Translations under genes and position numbers: made by a program
Notes under the pieces: model-generated
What the model saw: only the letters and a program-made list of their open reading frames with translations
The model's database searches: none
What the model was told of the DNA's origin: nothing
Source of the DNA: Bog-756 sp035534835
GTDB lineage: Bacteria; Actinomycetota; Acidimicrobiia; Acidimicrobiales; RAAP-2
DNA length: 42,863 bases
Assembly: GCA_035534835.1 (NCBI GenBank)
Contig: DATLRE010000150.1
Location: 1 to 42,863, forward strand
Direction: 5' to 3'
Shown: positions 1 to 7,861 of the stretch, one piece after another
Numbering within the stretch: position 1 is the first letter of the stretch
Layout of the letters: each line of letters begins with the position of its first letter

Positions 1-1
1 C

Positions 2-211
2 GGAGGCGGGTTCCACCTGCTGTCGGTGGAGGCCCTGGCGGCGGCCGTGACCGTGGTCTTCACCTTCACCGTGACCTGGCTGATCGCCACGGCCATCGAC
101 CGGACGATCGGCCTGCGGGTGAGCCCCGAGGACGAGTCCCGCGGGCTCGACCTGTCCCAGCACGCCGAAAGTGCGTACTCCATGGGCGGCATGGGCCGGA
201 TCGGCACCTGA
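2..211 (+). CDS. amt: Ammonium transporter (Amt/MEP/Rh family), C-terminal end only
   Basis: This is the last 69 codons of a gene that starts outside the window. The visible part contains the final transmembrane helix (a run rich in A, V, F, T, W, L, I) followed by RVSPEDESRGLDLSQHAESAY. The cytoplasmic tail ending in D-x-S-x-H-x-E-x-A-Y is the hallmark of Amt channels, which conduct ammonium across the inner membrane and are gated through this tail by GlnK/PII. The upstream channel cannot be judged. A GTG at 26 is internal, because the frame stays open to the window edge. Any glnK partner would have to lie elsewhere, since the next gene is unrelated. Confidence 0.85.
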   Translation, partial: GGGFHLLSVEALAAAVTVVFTFTVTWLIATAIDRTIGLRVSPEDESRGLDLSQHAESAYSMGGMGRIGT

Positions 212-260
212 CGGGGTCGGGCGCCGGACCCGGATCGACCCACACCACCCAGGAGGCCCC

Positions 261-794
261 ATGCACACCGGTGACGACCGCCCGGCGGACGACGGCAGGA
301 TCCTCGACCCCGCCCGGCTCGCCGACCACCTCGCCATCCAGGACCTGGCCACGGCGTACGCGTACGCGGTGGACGACCGGGACTGGCGACGGTGGGAGGC
401 GCTGTTCCTGCCCGACGCCCTGGTGGACTACACCTCGGCCGGCGGGATCGCCGGCACCCCCGCGGAGGTCGCGGCGTGGATGCCCGGGGCGATGTCCACC
501 TTCGCCTTCTGCCTCCACACCACGTCGACCCACGAGATCCGCTTCACGGGGCCCGACGGGGCGACCGGCCGCGTCCACGTGTTCAACCGCAACGGCGTCG
601 AGTGGAAGGGCAGCCCCGAGCTCTTCGACGTCGGCGCCGTCTACGAGGACACGTACGTTCGGGTCGGCTCGCACTGGCGGTTCGCGCGCCGGGTCGAGCA
701 CACCACCTACGTGGGCGGCGGGGGCTTCGCCCGGATGATCCACGACCTGGCCGCGGGGTCGGCGACGGACGGTCGCCCGCCGCCGTTCGGCTGA
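261..794 (+). CDS. SnoaL-like / NTF2-fold protein
   Basis: A 177-residue protein of the NTF2-like superfamily (SnoaL_4 type). The N-terminal stretch LADHLAIQDLATAYAYAVDDRDWRRWEALFLPDALVDYTSAGG is the typical first helix and the D-W-x-x-W-x-x-L-F-x-x-D-A signature, and CLHTTSTHEIRFTGPDGATGRVHVFNRNG supplies the beta-sheet with histidines facing the cavity. Members act as small isomerases, dehydratases or ligand-binding proteins in steroid, polyketide and aromatic metabolism; the substrate cannot be read from the sequence. The ATG at 261 is chosen over the longer frame from 171 because AGGAGG lies at 251-256 and the extension has no family similarity. It follows the amt end by 49 nt on the same strand. 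Confidence 0.75.
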   Translation: MHTGDDRPADDGRILDPARLADHLAIQDLATAYAYAVDDRDWRRWEALFLPDALVDYTSAGGIAGTPAEVAAWMPGAMSTFAFCLHTTSTHEIRFTGPDGATGRVHVFNRNGVEWKGSPELFDVGAVYEDTYVRVGSHWRFARRVEHTTYVGGGGFARMIHDLAAGSATDGRPPPFG

Positions 795-886
795 CGGCGG
801 ACCGGGCCGGCAGGTGCGGGTCGGCCGGGTCCGCCGGTCCGGCCGGCGTGCGGCCCGGACGCCGCGGAACAGGGTTACGGTGGCCC

Positions 887-922
887 ATGGAACCGGTACG
901 TGGGAAGGCCGGCGCTGCCTAA
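887..922 (+). CDS. Possible leaderless leader peptide (11 aa)
   Basis: ATG at 887 opens MEPVRGKAGAA and the TAA stop ends at 922, directly before the GTG of the DUF6629 gene at 923. A -10-like hexamer TACGGT (876-881) lies 5 nt before the ATG, so transcription would start at or near the ATG itself. No Shine-Dalgarno motif sits close to GTG 923, which fits reinitiation by ribosomes that finish this peptide. This is inference from spacing only; no sequence conservation can be tested here. Confidence 0.35.
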   Translation: MEPVRGKAGAA

Positions 923-1600
923 GTGTGCTTCTCCCCCGAGGGAGACCTGGTGTCGGGCGTCGTCGTCGTGGCCATCGGCGCGGACGCCTGCCGTCACCTC
1001 GAGGGTAAGGAGGAGTACCTCTTCGTGGCCGGGCTGCCACTGCTCCTCGGGGCCCACCAGATCGTCGAGGCGTTCGTCTGGTGGGGTGTACGGGGATCGG
1101 TCCCGTCGGCGGTCGGCACCGTGGCGATGTGGATCTACCTGCTCTTCGCACTGGTGGTCCTGCCGGTCCTCGGCCCGCTCCTGGTGCTCGGTCTGGAGCG
1201 CACCCCGACCCGGCGGTGGCGGATCGTCCCGTTCGTCGCGGTCGGGGCCGTCACGTCGGGCATCCTGGCGGCCACCATGCTCCGGACGCATCCCACGGTG
1301 CACGAGGGCGCCTACCATCTCGCTTACTCGATCGGACTGCAGCACGGGGTCGCCGTCATCGGGTTCTACATCGTGGCCACCTGCGGGTCGATGCTGGCCT
1401 CGGGCTTCCGTCACGTGTTCTGGTTCGGCATCTCGAACCTGGTGGCGATCGCCGTGCTGGCCCGGTTGAGCGCGGACGGGTTCACCTCGCTGTGGTGCTT
1501 CTACGCCGCACTGGCCAGCGGGGCCATCGCGCTCTATCTGCGGATCGGCGTTCCCCGGCACCCCGACGCTCCGGCCGTCGCGCACGGCGCCCCGGGCTGA
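923..1600 (+). CDS. DUF6629-like integral membrane protein
   Basis: A 225-residue polytopic membrane protein with about six or seven hydrophobic segments (for example LFVAGLPLLLGAHQIVEAFVWW, VAMWIYLLFALVVLPVLGPLLVLGL, ISNLVAIAVLARL). The N-terminus MCFSPEGDLV and the early G-x-H-Q-x-x-E-x-x-x-W motif resemble the DUF6629 family, whose proteins nearly always begin MCFS; that fixes GTG 923 as the start even though no ribosome site is adjacent. Function is unknown. The family assignment is from memory of the N-terminal signature. Confidence 0.6.
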   Translation: MCFSPEGDLVSGVVVVAIGADACRHLEGKEEYLFVAGLPLLLGAHQIVEAFVWWGVRGSVPSAVGTVAMWIYLLFALVVLPVLGPLLVLGLERTPTRRWRIVPFVAVGAVTSGILAATMLRTHPTVHEGAYHLAYSIGLQHGVAVIGFYIVATCGSMLASGFRHVFWFGISNLVAIAVLARLSADGFTSLWCFYAALASGAIALYLRIGVPRHPDAPAVAHGAPG

Positions 1601-1745
1601 CGGGACCCGGCCCACTACCGGGGCCCGTCCGGACGGCCGACGCCCGGCCCGCGGCATCGACCCTGCGGTGGTGCCAGAATCGACCCGTCGCGTTCGCGCC
1701 CAGGTCGGGTGCGGAACCGAGGACGCCACCAAGGAGCGCCGCACC

Positions 1746-2588
1746 ATGCCGGGAGTGCACATCGTCACGGACAGCTCGTCGGACCTCACCGCGGAGGATC
1801 TCGGCGACTTCGACATCGAGATCGTCCCATTGAGCGTCCGCTTCGGCAGCGAGGAGTTCACGGACGGCCTCGACCTGACGGTGGGCGAGTTCTACCAGCG
1901 GATGGCGGCGTCGGACGAACTCCCCCAGACGGCCTGCCCGTCGCCCGGCGCCTTCGAGGCGGCGTTCACCCGGGCGGACGACGCCGGGGCCGACGCCGTG
2001 GTCTGCCTCAACATCTCGGGTGACCTGTCGAACACCGTCCAGTCGGCCCGGACGGCCTCGGAGGCGGTAGCGGACCGGATCCCCGTGCACGTGGTCGACA
2101 GCCATTCGGTGTCGAGCGGCCTCGGCACCCTCGTCCTGGAGGCGGCGCGGGCCGCCCGCGCCGCGGCCGACGTCGAGACCGTGCTGGCCAAGGTGCGTTC
2201 CCTCATCCCGAGGACCCACGTCATCGCCGCACTGAACACCCTCGAGAACCTGAAGAAGGGCGGCAGGATCGGCGGGGCGAAGGCGATGCTCGGCTCGATG
2301 CTGTCCATCAAGCCCGTGATCGACATCACCGGTGGCGTGGTCCACGAGGCCGGCAAGCCGCGGACCCGGAAGAAGGCCCTGCACCTGCTGTACGAGCGGA
2401 TGGTCGAGGCGGGCTCGATCGACCACGTCGCCGTCATGGACGGCGGGGCACACGACATCGGCGAGTTCCTCGACCTCATCGCCGCGCGCTTCCCCCGCGA
2501 CACGCTGCGGCTCGGTCAGTTGGGGGCGATCATCGGCACCCACGGCGGCTCCGAGATCATCGGCGTCAGCTGGGTGGCCGGGGCGTAG
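1746..2588 (+). CDS. DegV family fatty-acid-binding protein
   Basis: A 280-residue cytoplasmic DegV-fold protein. Members bind a single fatty acid and, in bacteria with a FakA kinase, hand it over for phosphorylation (FakB role). Seen here are the diagnostic N-terminal VHIVTDSSSDL, the VPLSVRFGSEEFTDG strand-turn, TACPSPGAFEAAF, NISGDLSNTVQSA, VVDSHSVSSGLG and the late NTLENLKKGGRIGGAKAMLGSMLSIKPV block, so it is full length. ATG 1746 is preferred over the longer frame from 1668 because AAGGAG lies at 1731-1736 and DegV proteins start at this strand. A CAGAAT hexamer (1675-1680) may be its -10. No fakA is in view, so partner and ligand are unknown. Confidence 0.9.
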   Translation: MPGVHIVTDSSSDLTAEDLGDFDIEIVPLSVRFGSEEFTDGLDLTVGEFYQRMAASDELPQTACPSPGAFEAAFTRADDAGADAVVCLNISGDLSNTVQSARTASEAVADRIPVHVVDSHSVSSGLGTLVLEAARAARAAADVETVLAKVRSLIPRTHVIAALNTLENLKKGGRIGGAKAMLGSMLSIKPVIDITGGVVHEAGKPRTRKKALHLLYERMVEAGSIDHVAVMDGGAHDIGEFLDLIAARFPRDTLRLGQLGAIIGTHGGSEIIGVSWVAGA

Positions 2589-2595
2589 TCCCGGC

Positions 2596-3261
2596 CTACC
2601 GGCCCGACGGGGGGACCCGGCCGCCGGGGCCCGTGTCGTCGAGGAAGGCACGGATGAGCCCCACCAGGACGGCCCGCTCGGCGGAAGTGTCGACGGGCTG
2701 GGGCGTGACCATCTGCGAGAGGACGAGACCCCGCAGGGTCGCCAGCAGCACCTCGCCGACGAGGCCCTGCCGGCCACCGGCGTCGGGCGCGTCCCCGACG
2801 AGCAGCGCACCGAGCCGGTGCATGTCCCGCGCCATGACCTCGAGCCCGGTCCGCCGGGCCCCGTCCCGGTTGGCCCGGGTGGCGATGAGGATCTCGAGGC
2901 TGGCGAGCGACTCCGGGCTGGAGAAGGCGGCCCAGGCCGCCTCCACGACCACCTCGACCCGCTGCCGGGTGGGGCCGTCGGGGACCGTCACCGACTCGAG
3001 GGCGCTCCGGAACCGCTCGTAGCCGTCGGTGACGACCGCGGCCAGGAGCCCGTCGCGGTCGCCGAAGTGGTACTGGATGACCCCCCAGGTCACGCCGGCC
3101 CGCTCCGCGACGTGCTTGGCGCTGGCCGCGGCGAACCCCTCCTCGCCGATGCACCGGACGGTCTCCGCGATGATGGCGGCGCGGGTCCGGTCCCCCCGCA
3201 CCTGGGCGTGGGCGCCCGACCGGGTGGGGCGGGCGCGGGACGGCGCCGGTCCTCGCGACAT
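2596..3261 (-). CDS. TetR/AcrR family transcriptional regulator
   Basis: A 221-residue regulator. The N-terminal helix-turn-helix reads RAAIIAETVRCIGEEGFAAASAKHVAERAGVTWGVIQYHFGDRDGLLAAVV (about residues 25-75), a standard TetR DNA-binding domain; the C-terminal helices form the ligand domain. Its ATG overlaps the stop of the dihydrodipicolinate-reductase-like gene by one base (TGATG), so the two are co-transcribed and translationally coupled. It probably controls this operon and the divergent SDR: a 7-bp inverted repeat lies in the shared intergenic region. The stop is only 7 bp from the convergent DegV stop. The ligand is unknown; TetR regulators paired with such genes often sense lipid or steroid acyl-CoAs, which is inference. 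Confidence 0.85.
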   Translation of the reverse strand: MSRGPAPSRARPTRSGAHAQVRGDRTRAAIIAETVRCIGEEGFAAASAKHVAERAGVTWGVIQYHFGDRDGLLAAVVTDGYERFRSALESVTVPDGPTRQRVEVVVEAAWAAFSSPESLASLEILIATRANRDGARRTGLEVMARDMHRLGALLVGDAPDAGGRQGLVGEVLLATLRGLVLSQMVTPQPVDTSAERAVLVGLIRAFLDDTGPGGRVPPSGR

Positions 3262-4331
3262 CACCCCATCAGGCCCCGCACCTGGGACACCGGGAGGTCC
3301 CGGAGCGACACCAGCCCCGGGGCCGCGGCGCAGACGGCGGGGATGGCGTTGACCGCCTTGGCCGCGGTGGCCACGACGCCGGCGACGTTGTGGTCGACCC
3401 CGTCGAGGCCGAGGTGGGTGTTGATCTCGACGCCGGGGTTCCCGGTGACGAGGACGCGGTGGACGCCGGGCCGGCCCTCGGGGGCCACGGGCCAGTCGGG
3501 TGCCGCGTCCGCCGTCAACCGGTTGACGTGCTCCATGACGATGGCGGGCCGACCCCCGACGATTCCCTCGACGGCGAACCGGACGGCGGCCACCTGTCCC
3601 GGCCCCACCCGCATCATCGTGCAGTCGATCGGTTCGGTGGCCACCCACGGCTCGTACCGCTCCCGGATCTCCTCGAGCGGGACCCCGAGCTCGTCGGCAA
3701 GCAGGCGCACGGGTCCACCCCAGATGGAGGCCAGCACACCGGGCAGGAAGAGCATCGGGACGTGGTCGGGATCGGTGCCGAAGCCGAAGCTGACCCCGGT
3801 GAATTCGGCGTCGTCGTAGGAGCCGTAGTCGCAGATCTCCTGGACGAGCACCGTCTCGGCACGACCGGTCAGGCTGAGGGCCGCCAGCGGGAGGAGGTCA
3901 CCCGAGAAGCCGGGGTCGACACCGTTCACGTACATCGTCGTGCCACCCACCCGGCACGCCTCGGCCAGCGGATCGGTCAGCCAGGCGTCGGCGTGGGGCG
4001 GGTAGACCAGCCAGACCAGCGAGGTCGCCACGACGTTGGTGCCGGCGGCGAGGAACGCCGTCAGCTCGCGGAGCGCGTCCCGCGGCCTCGTCTCGGCCTG
4101 GCTCGTGTAGACCACGCAGTCCGCACCGAGGGCGACCAGCGCGTCGACGTCGTCCGTGGCGGCGATGCCGGTCGGCCCGTCGAGCCCGCACAGCTCGGCC
4201 GCGTCCGCACCGACCTTGTCCGGTGCGGCGGCGTGGACACCGACCAGCTCGAACTCGGGTCGCTCGATCAGCTGGCGCAGCGCATGGCGGCCGACGTTTC
4301 CGGTCGAGAACTGGATCACCCGTGCCGTCAT
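3261..4331 (-). CDS. Dihydrodipicolinate reductase-like NAD(P)-binding protein
   Basis: A 356-residue oxidoreductase with an N-terminal Rossmann fold (VIQFSTGNVGRHALRQLIERPEFELVGV, residues 5-33) of the DapB_N type. It is much longer than true DapB and lacks the lysine-pathway context. It resembles the actinobacterial family annotated as dihydrodipicolinate reductase-like or 2,4-diaminopentanoate dehydrogenase-like, with the conserved TTMYVNGVDPGFSGDLLPL segment. Many such genes lie in lipid or steroid catabolism clusters, and the neighbours (TetR, SDR) fit that, but the substrate is unknown. ATG 4331 is preceded by GAGGAG on the minus strand. It is the first gene of a two-gene operon with the TetR regulator. 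Confidence 0.75.
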   Translation of the reverse strand: MTARVIQFSTGNVGRHALRQLIERPEFELVGVHAAAPDKVGADAAELCGLDGPTGIAATDDVDALVALGADCVVYTSQAETRPRDALRELTAFLAAGTNVVATSLVWLVYPPHADAWLTDPLAEACRVGGTTMYVNGVDPGFSGDLLPLAALSLTGRAETVLVQEICDYGSYDDAEFTGVSFGFGTDPDHVPMLFLPGVLASIWGGPVRLLADELGVPLEEIRERYEPWVATEPIDCTMMRVGPGQVAAVRFAVEGIVGGRPAIVMEHVNRLTADAAPDWPVAPEGRPGVHRVLVTGNPGVEINTHLGLDGVDHNVAGVVATAAKAVNAIPAVCAAAPGLVSLRDLPVSQVRGLMG

Positions 4332-4346
4332 CGCTCCTCCTCGGAC

Positions 4347-4367
4347 GGAGCGCGCCGACGGCGCTCC
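4347..4367. promoter_or_regulatory. 7-bp inverted repeat, candidate TetR operator
   Basis: GGAGCGC at 4347-4353 and its exact reverse complement GCGCTCC at 4361-4367 are separated by 7 nt. The palindrome lies just downstream of the predicted start of the leftward TetR operon and upstream of the divergent SDR, which suits an operator through which the TetR protein represses its own operon. It could also form a hairpin in the 5' leader. Confidence 0.45.
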
Positions 4368-4376
4368 TTGCGCAGG

Positions 4377-4396
4377 ATCATAGTGCGGTTTATGTT
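4377..4396. promoter_or_regulatory. Divergent -10 elements
   Basis: TATGAT on the minus strand (4382 to 4377) is a perfect -10 for the leftward reductase/TetR operon. TATGTT on the plus strand (4391-4396), with TTGCGC at 4368-4373 as a -35 at 17-nt spacing, serves the rightward SDR. The two hexamers are only 8 bp apart, so one bound regulator would affect both. Confidence 0.6.
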
Positions 4397-4430
4397 TTGC
4401 CGGTCGGTCCGATCTTCAGGAGGTGCGCCC

Positions 4431-5294
4431 GTGGGAGTGCTCGACGGCAAGGTGGCAGTGGTGACCGGGACGAGCCGGGGCGTCGGTCTCGGGATCGCCC
4501 ACCAGCTGCTGGTGGCCGGGGCCACGGTGGTCGGCTGCTCGCGCGGGGCGCTGCCCGGCATCCCGGGGGCGTCGGACATCCCCGGGGCCGAGGCGCGGTC
4601 GGCGCAGTGGGTGTGCGACCAGGGCGACATCGCGTCCGTCGACGGGTTCGTGGAGCGGGTCGTGGACACGCACGGGCGGATCGACATCCTCGTCAACAAC
4701 GCCGGGGGGACCGTGCCGGCGCCGCACGTGGAGGACGTCCCCGAGCTGGTCCAGAAGTTCCAGGGGGCGCCCCGCAGCGCGGACGACTTCGAGCGCACCG
4801 CGCTGTTCCACGCCTTCGCCGTCCAGATGAACCTCATCAGCCCGCTGTGGTTCGCCATCCGGGTCTTCCGGCAGATGAAGCTCCAGGACGGCACCGGCTC
4901 GATCATCAACATCTCGAGTGGGGCGGGCCATCCGGCCGGGTCGCCGACACTCGTGTCCTACGGGGCGGCCAAGTCGGGGCTGAACCACCTGACCCGGTCC
5001 CTGGCCGAGGAGTGGGGTCCCACGGCCCGGGTGAACTGCCTCGCCCTCGGGCCGACCATGACCGACAACTTCCGCAGCTTCGTGCTGCCGGCCGACGACC
5101 CGGATGGTACCGGGTACTTCGAGAACGTGCCGCTGGGCCGTGCCGGGCAGCCGGACGAGGTCGGCCGGACGTGCGTCTTCCTCTGCTCGGGCCAGGCGGA
5201 CTACATCAACGGCACGACCATCGAGATCGACGGGGGCATGCTCCCCGGTGTGCTCTACGACGCCGGGCTGAAGACGATCACCGATCTGCTGTGA
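4431..5294 (+). CDS. Short-chain dehydrogenase/reductase
   Basis: A 287-residue classical SDR, an NAD(P)-dependent oxidoreductase acting on a hydroxyl or keto group. Cofactor motif TGTSRGVG is at residues 12-19 (TGxxxGxG), NNAG at 89-92, and the catalytic set is Ser in SSGAGH (about 162-163), Tyr177 and Lys181 in YGAAK. The C-terminus FLCSGQADYINGTTIEIDGGM is the usual SDR tail. GTG 4431 is chosen because CAGGAGG (4418-4424) precedes it and the long upstream frame is antisense to the reductase gene. It is divergent from, and probably co-regulated with, the reductase/TetR operon. The substrate is not identifiable; lipid or steroid catabolism is a guess from context. Confidence 0.85.
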   Translation: MGVLDGKVAVVTGTSRGVGLGIAHQLLVAGATVVGCSRGALPGIPGASDIPGAEARSAQWVCDQGDIASVDGFVERVVDTHGRIDILVNNAGGTVPAPHVEDVPELVQKFQGAPRSADDFERTALFHAFAVQMNLISPLWFAIRVFRQMKLQDGTGSIINISSGAGHPAGSPTLVSYGAAKSGLNHLTRSLAEEWGPTARVNCLALGPTMTDNFRSFVLPADDPDGTGYFENVPLGRAGQPDEVGRTCVFLCSGQADYINGTTIEIDGGMLPGVLYDAGLKTITDLL

Positions 5295-5295
5295 C

Positions 5296-5311
5296 CGTGC
5301 CGGTCGGCACG
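5296..5311 (+). terminator. Short hairpin after the SDR
   Basis: CGTGCCG (5296-5302) and CGGCACG (5305-5311) form a perfect 7-bp stem two nucleotides after the SDR stop, followed by a G-rich stretch rather than a U tract. It is a plausible intrinsic-like terminator for the SDR in a GC-rich genome. The rest of the gap to 5382 shows no gene. Confidence 0.4.
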
Positions 5312-5382
5312 AGGGGGGCACGGGCCGGCTGGAGTTCGGCCCGAAGGTCCGGCCTCCCGGCGACCAGCGGCGGTGCCCCGGC

Positions 5383-5787
5383 TCAGTCGTCCCCGGTCCA
5401 GCCGAGCTCGCCGGCCAGCAGGAGGAGCACCTTGTCGGGAAGGCGCTCCCCTCGCTCGAGGAGCTTGAGGCACCCCTGCACGTAGGCCCTCCGGGCCTCC
5501 TCGACGCCGCGGGTCCGGGCGGGCACGGCAGCGGGGGGACGGATGCCGATGATGTCCGCCAGGTCGCCCGACGGTTCGTCGGCCGCCGGCTCGTCGACCA
5601 GGACCTCGAGGGCGCGGAACAGGTGCCTGCTGGGCGGCGATCCCTGCTCCCACCGGGCGACCGACTGCTGGGTCACCCCCAGCTGGTCCGCCAGGTCGCG
5701 CTGGGTCATCCCGTGCCGCAGCCGATAGGCACGGATCCGCCCTGCGAGCCCGTCGTGCGGCTCTGGTGCGTACTCACTTGTATCCAC
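5383..5787 (-). CDS. XRE-family helix-turn-helix regulator
   Basis: A 134-residue protein with one N-terminal HTH_3 (Cro/C1) domain at about residues 14-68: LAGRIRAYRLRHGMTQRDLADQLGVTQQSVARWEQGSPPSRHLFRALEVLV. The remaining 65 residues carry no recognisable domain and end in the helical VEEARRAYVQGCLKLLERGERLPDKVLLLLAGELGWTGDD. It is probably a DNA-binding repressor of unknown target. It stands alone, convergent with the SDR and divergent from the cholesterol-oxidase-like gene, 283 bp away. It could be a toxin-antitoxin antitoxin, but no toxin partner is adjacent. Confidence 0.8.
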   Translation of the reverse strand: MDTSEYAPEPHDGLAGRIRAYRLRHGMTQRDLADQLGVTQQSVARWEQGSPPSRHLFRALEVLVDEPAADEPSGDLADIIGIRPPAAVPARTRGVEEARRAYVQGCLKLLERGERLPDKVLLLLAGELGWTGDD

Positions 5788-6070
5788 CAGTTGTCCACGC
5801 TACTCCCGCGCGTGGGACGACCACAAGGCCCGGGCAGCGGTGCGCACACGCTCCGGGTCGAACTACACGACTGTCGTTCACACGCAGCGGATAGGTGTGC
5901 GTGGATGCCGCGAGCACTCCGGCCCTCTCGGCCGGGGCCGCCGGATGGATGGCGTCCTTACCGCTCGGTCACCTGGAAATAGATTGACGGGTCCCGCCCG
6001 CATCGGCACCCTGTCACCAGCGGGACCGGGGGGCGCATCCCGCGGTCCGAATTCCCGGGAGGGATCGTCA
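5788..6070. other. Intergenic region between divergent XRE and cholesterol-oxidase-like genes
   Basis: This 283-nt gap holds no convincing gene. It is less GC-rich than its surroundings around 5850-5900 and 5970-5990, the latter including GGAAATAGATTGACGG, a possible promoter for the rightward gene. GGGAGGGA at 6057-6064 is the ribosome site for ATG 6071. Confidence 0.5.
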
Positions 6071-7842
6071 ATGCACGAGCAGTCGTCGCCGTCGCGTCAT
6101 GGGTTCTCACGCCGGTCGTTCCTGCAGGCCGCGGCGGGCGCGGCACTCGTCGGGGCGTCCGGTGCGGTGGGCTGGATGCCCGCCTTCCGCATCCCGGTGG
6201 CCGGCGCGGCCACCGTCCCGAGCCCTCCCGGGTTCCCGGGTTCCCGGGTTCCATCAGCCTCTACCAGCAGGCGTACCGGAACTGGTCCGGGGAGATCACG
6301 GTCCAGAACGTCTGGACGGCGGCGCCGGCCTCCTCGGCGGACGTGGTCACCATCGCCAACTGGGCCCATGCCAACGGCTGGCGGATCCGGCCCAAGGGGA
6401 TGGGGCACGGCTGGTCGCCGCTGATCCTTCCCGAGGGCGACGCGGGGGCCGACTACCTGCTGGTCGACACGACACAGCACCTCACCAACGTGTCGGTCAG
6501 CACCTCGGGCACCCCCGCCACCGTCACCGCGCAGACCGGCGTGACCATGGACACCCTGCTCGCCCGACTCGGGGCCGTCGGGCTCGGGCTCACGGCCAAC
6601 CCGGCACCGGGGGACCTCACCCTCGGCGGGGTGCTGGCCATCGGCGGGCACGGCACCGCCATCCAGGGGAGCGGGGAGTCGGCGATCTCCGGCAAGACCT
6701 ACGGATCGGTCAGCAACCAGGTGCTCTCCCTGACCGCCGTGGTGTGGAATCCGGCCACGAGCCAGTACGAACTGCGCACCTTCCGCCGCAACGATCCGGG
6801 GATCAAGCCGCTGCTCGTCCACGTGGGACGCGCCTTCGTCACGGACGTCACCCTGCAGGCCGGGCCGGACGTCAACCTGCAGTGCGTCAGCTCGTGGACC
6901 GTTCCCCAGAGCACCCTCTTCGCCCCTCCCTCCAGTGCGGGCAGCCAGTCGTTCCAGAGCCTCGTGCACTCCTCGGGCCGGGTCGAGGTCATCTCGTTCC
7001 CGTTCACGACGCTGCCCTGGCTGAAGGTGTGGCACATCGCCAAGAGCCAGCCGTGGTTCTCCAACAAGGTGTCGGGACCGTACAACTACGCCTTCGCCAA
7101 CCAGGTCTCGACCGGCGAGTCCCAGTTCATCGCCCAGCTGCTCCAGGGCGACGTCTCGGCCACGCCCACCTTCGAGAACGCGGAGATGGCGGCGGCGGGC
7201 ACGGGCCTCTTCTTCGAGGGCACGGGGAACATCTGGGGACCGTCGCGCTACTCGACGCTCTACGTGAAGCCGACGACCCTGCAGGTGACGGCGAACGGCT
7301 ACGCCATCTTGACCAACTCCAACTCGATCCAGCAGGTCGTCTACGACTTCTACACGTACTACACGAGCCTGGTCGCCCAGTACCAGGCCGCCGGCCACTA
7401 CCCGATGAACGGCCCGCTCGAGTTCCGTGTCACCGGCCTCGACCAGACCGGCGACGTGGTGATGTCCGGTGCCCAGCAGGCCCAGCTGAGCGCGCTGCGC
7501 CCCCGCCCCGACCAGCCCGGTTGGAACTGCGCCGTGTGGATCGACGCGCTGACCATCCCGGGGACACCCGGCGCCGACCAGTTCTACGCGCAGCTCGAGG
7601 CGTGGATCCTCTCGCACTACACCGGCGCCTACGCCGGCGTCCGCTTCGAATGGTCCAAGGGGTGGGCGTACTCGGACAGCGGGGCGTGGACGAACTCCGC
7701 CACCCTCGGCTCGACCGTCCCCGCCGTGTACACGACCGGTCAGGCGGCGGGTGACGGCTGGTCGGCCGCGCTGGCCACGCTGGACGCCTACGACCCCCAC
7801 CGGGTCTTCGCCGGGCCGTTCCACGACACGCTCATGCCCTGA
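6071..7842 (+). pseudogene. Cholesterol oxidase-like FAD oxidoreductase, Tat-exported, frameshifted in an 8-bp repeat
   Basis: The gene is complete but split over two frames. The N-terminus (6071 to about 6250) begins MHEQSSPSRHGFSRRSFLQAAAGAA, a clear twin-arginine signal peptide (S-R-R-S-F-L). From about 6241 the protein continues in another frame as FPGSISLYQQAYRNWSGEITVQNVW, then RIRPKGMGHGWSPL and GGVLAIGGHGTAIQGS, the vanillyl-alcohol-oxidase-type FAD-binding domain, and ends in a cholesterol-oxidase-type substrate domain. This resembles the class II cholesterol oxidases that oxidise 3-beta-hydroxysteroids outside the cell. The shift lies in three copies of CCCGGGTT; removing one copy (8 nt) restores a single 587-residue frame. 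The call of true pseudogene, phase-variable gene or assembly error is open. Start is ATG 6071, with GGGAGGGA upstream. Confidence 0.8.
6226..6252 (+). repeat. Tandem 8-bp repeat (CCCGGGTT x3, partial fourth)
   Basis: CCCGGGTT occurs at 6227-6234, 6235-6242 and 6243-6250, followed by CC and preceded by a matching T, giving 27 nt of perfect period-8 sequence. The unit is itself mostly palindromic (CCCGGG). It lies just after the signal-peptide region of the cholesterol-oxidase-like gene. As 8 is not a multiple of 3, each gain or loss of a unit changes the reading frame. Confidence 0.95.
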
Positions 7843-7861
7843 CCGGGCGGCGGCGGTCCGG

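Noticed and set aside
5338..5351. GGCCCGAAGGTCCG, a near match to DosR-like box C
   Set aside because: It lies between two convergent genes, has no -10 at 23 nt on either side and lacks the conserved T after CCC. It shows that single-box matches occur by chance and that the spacer and -10 are needed.
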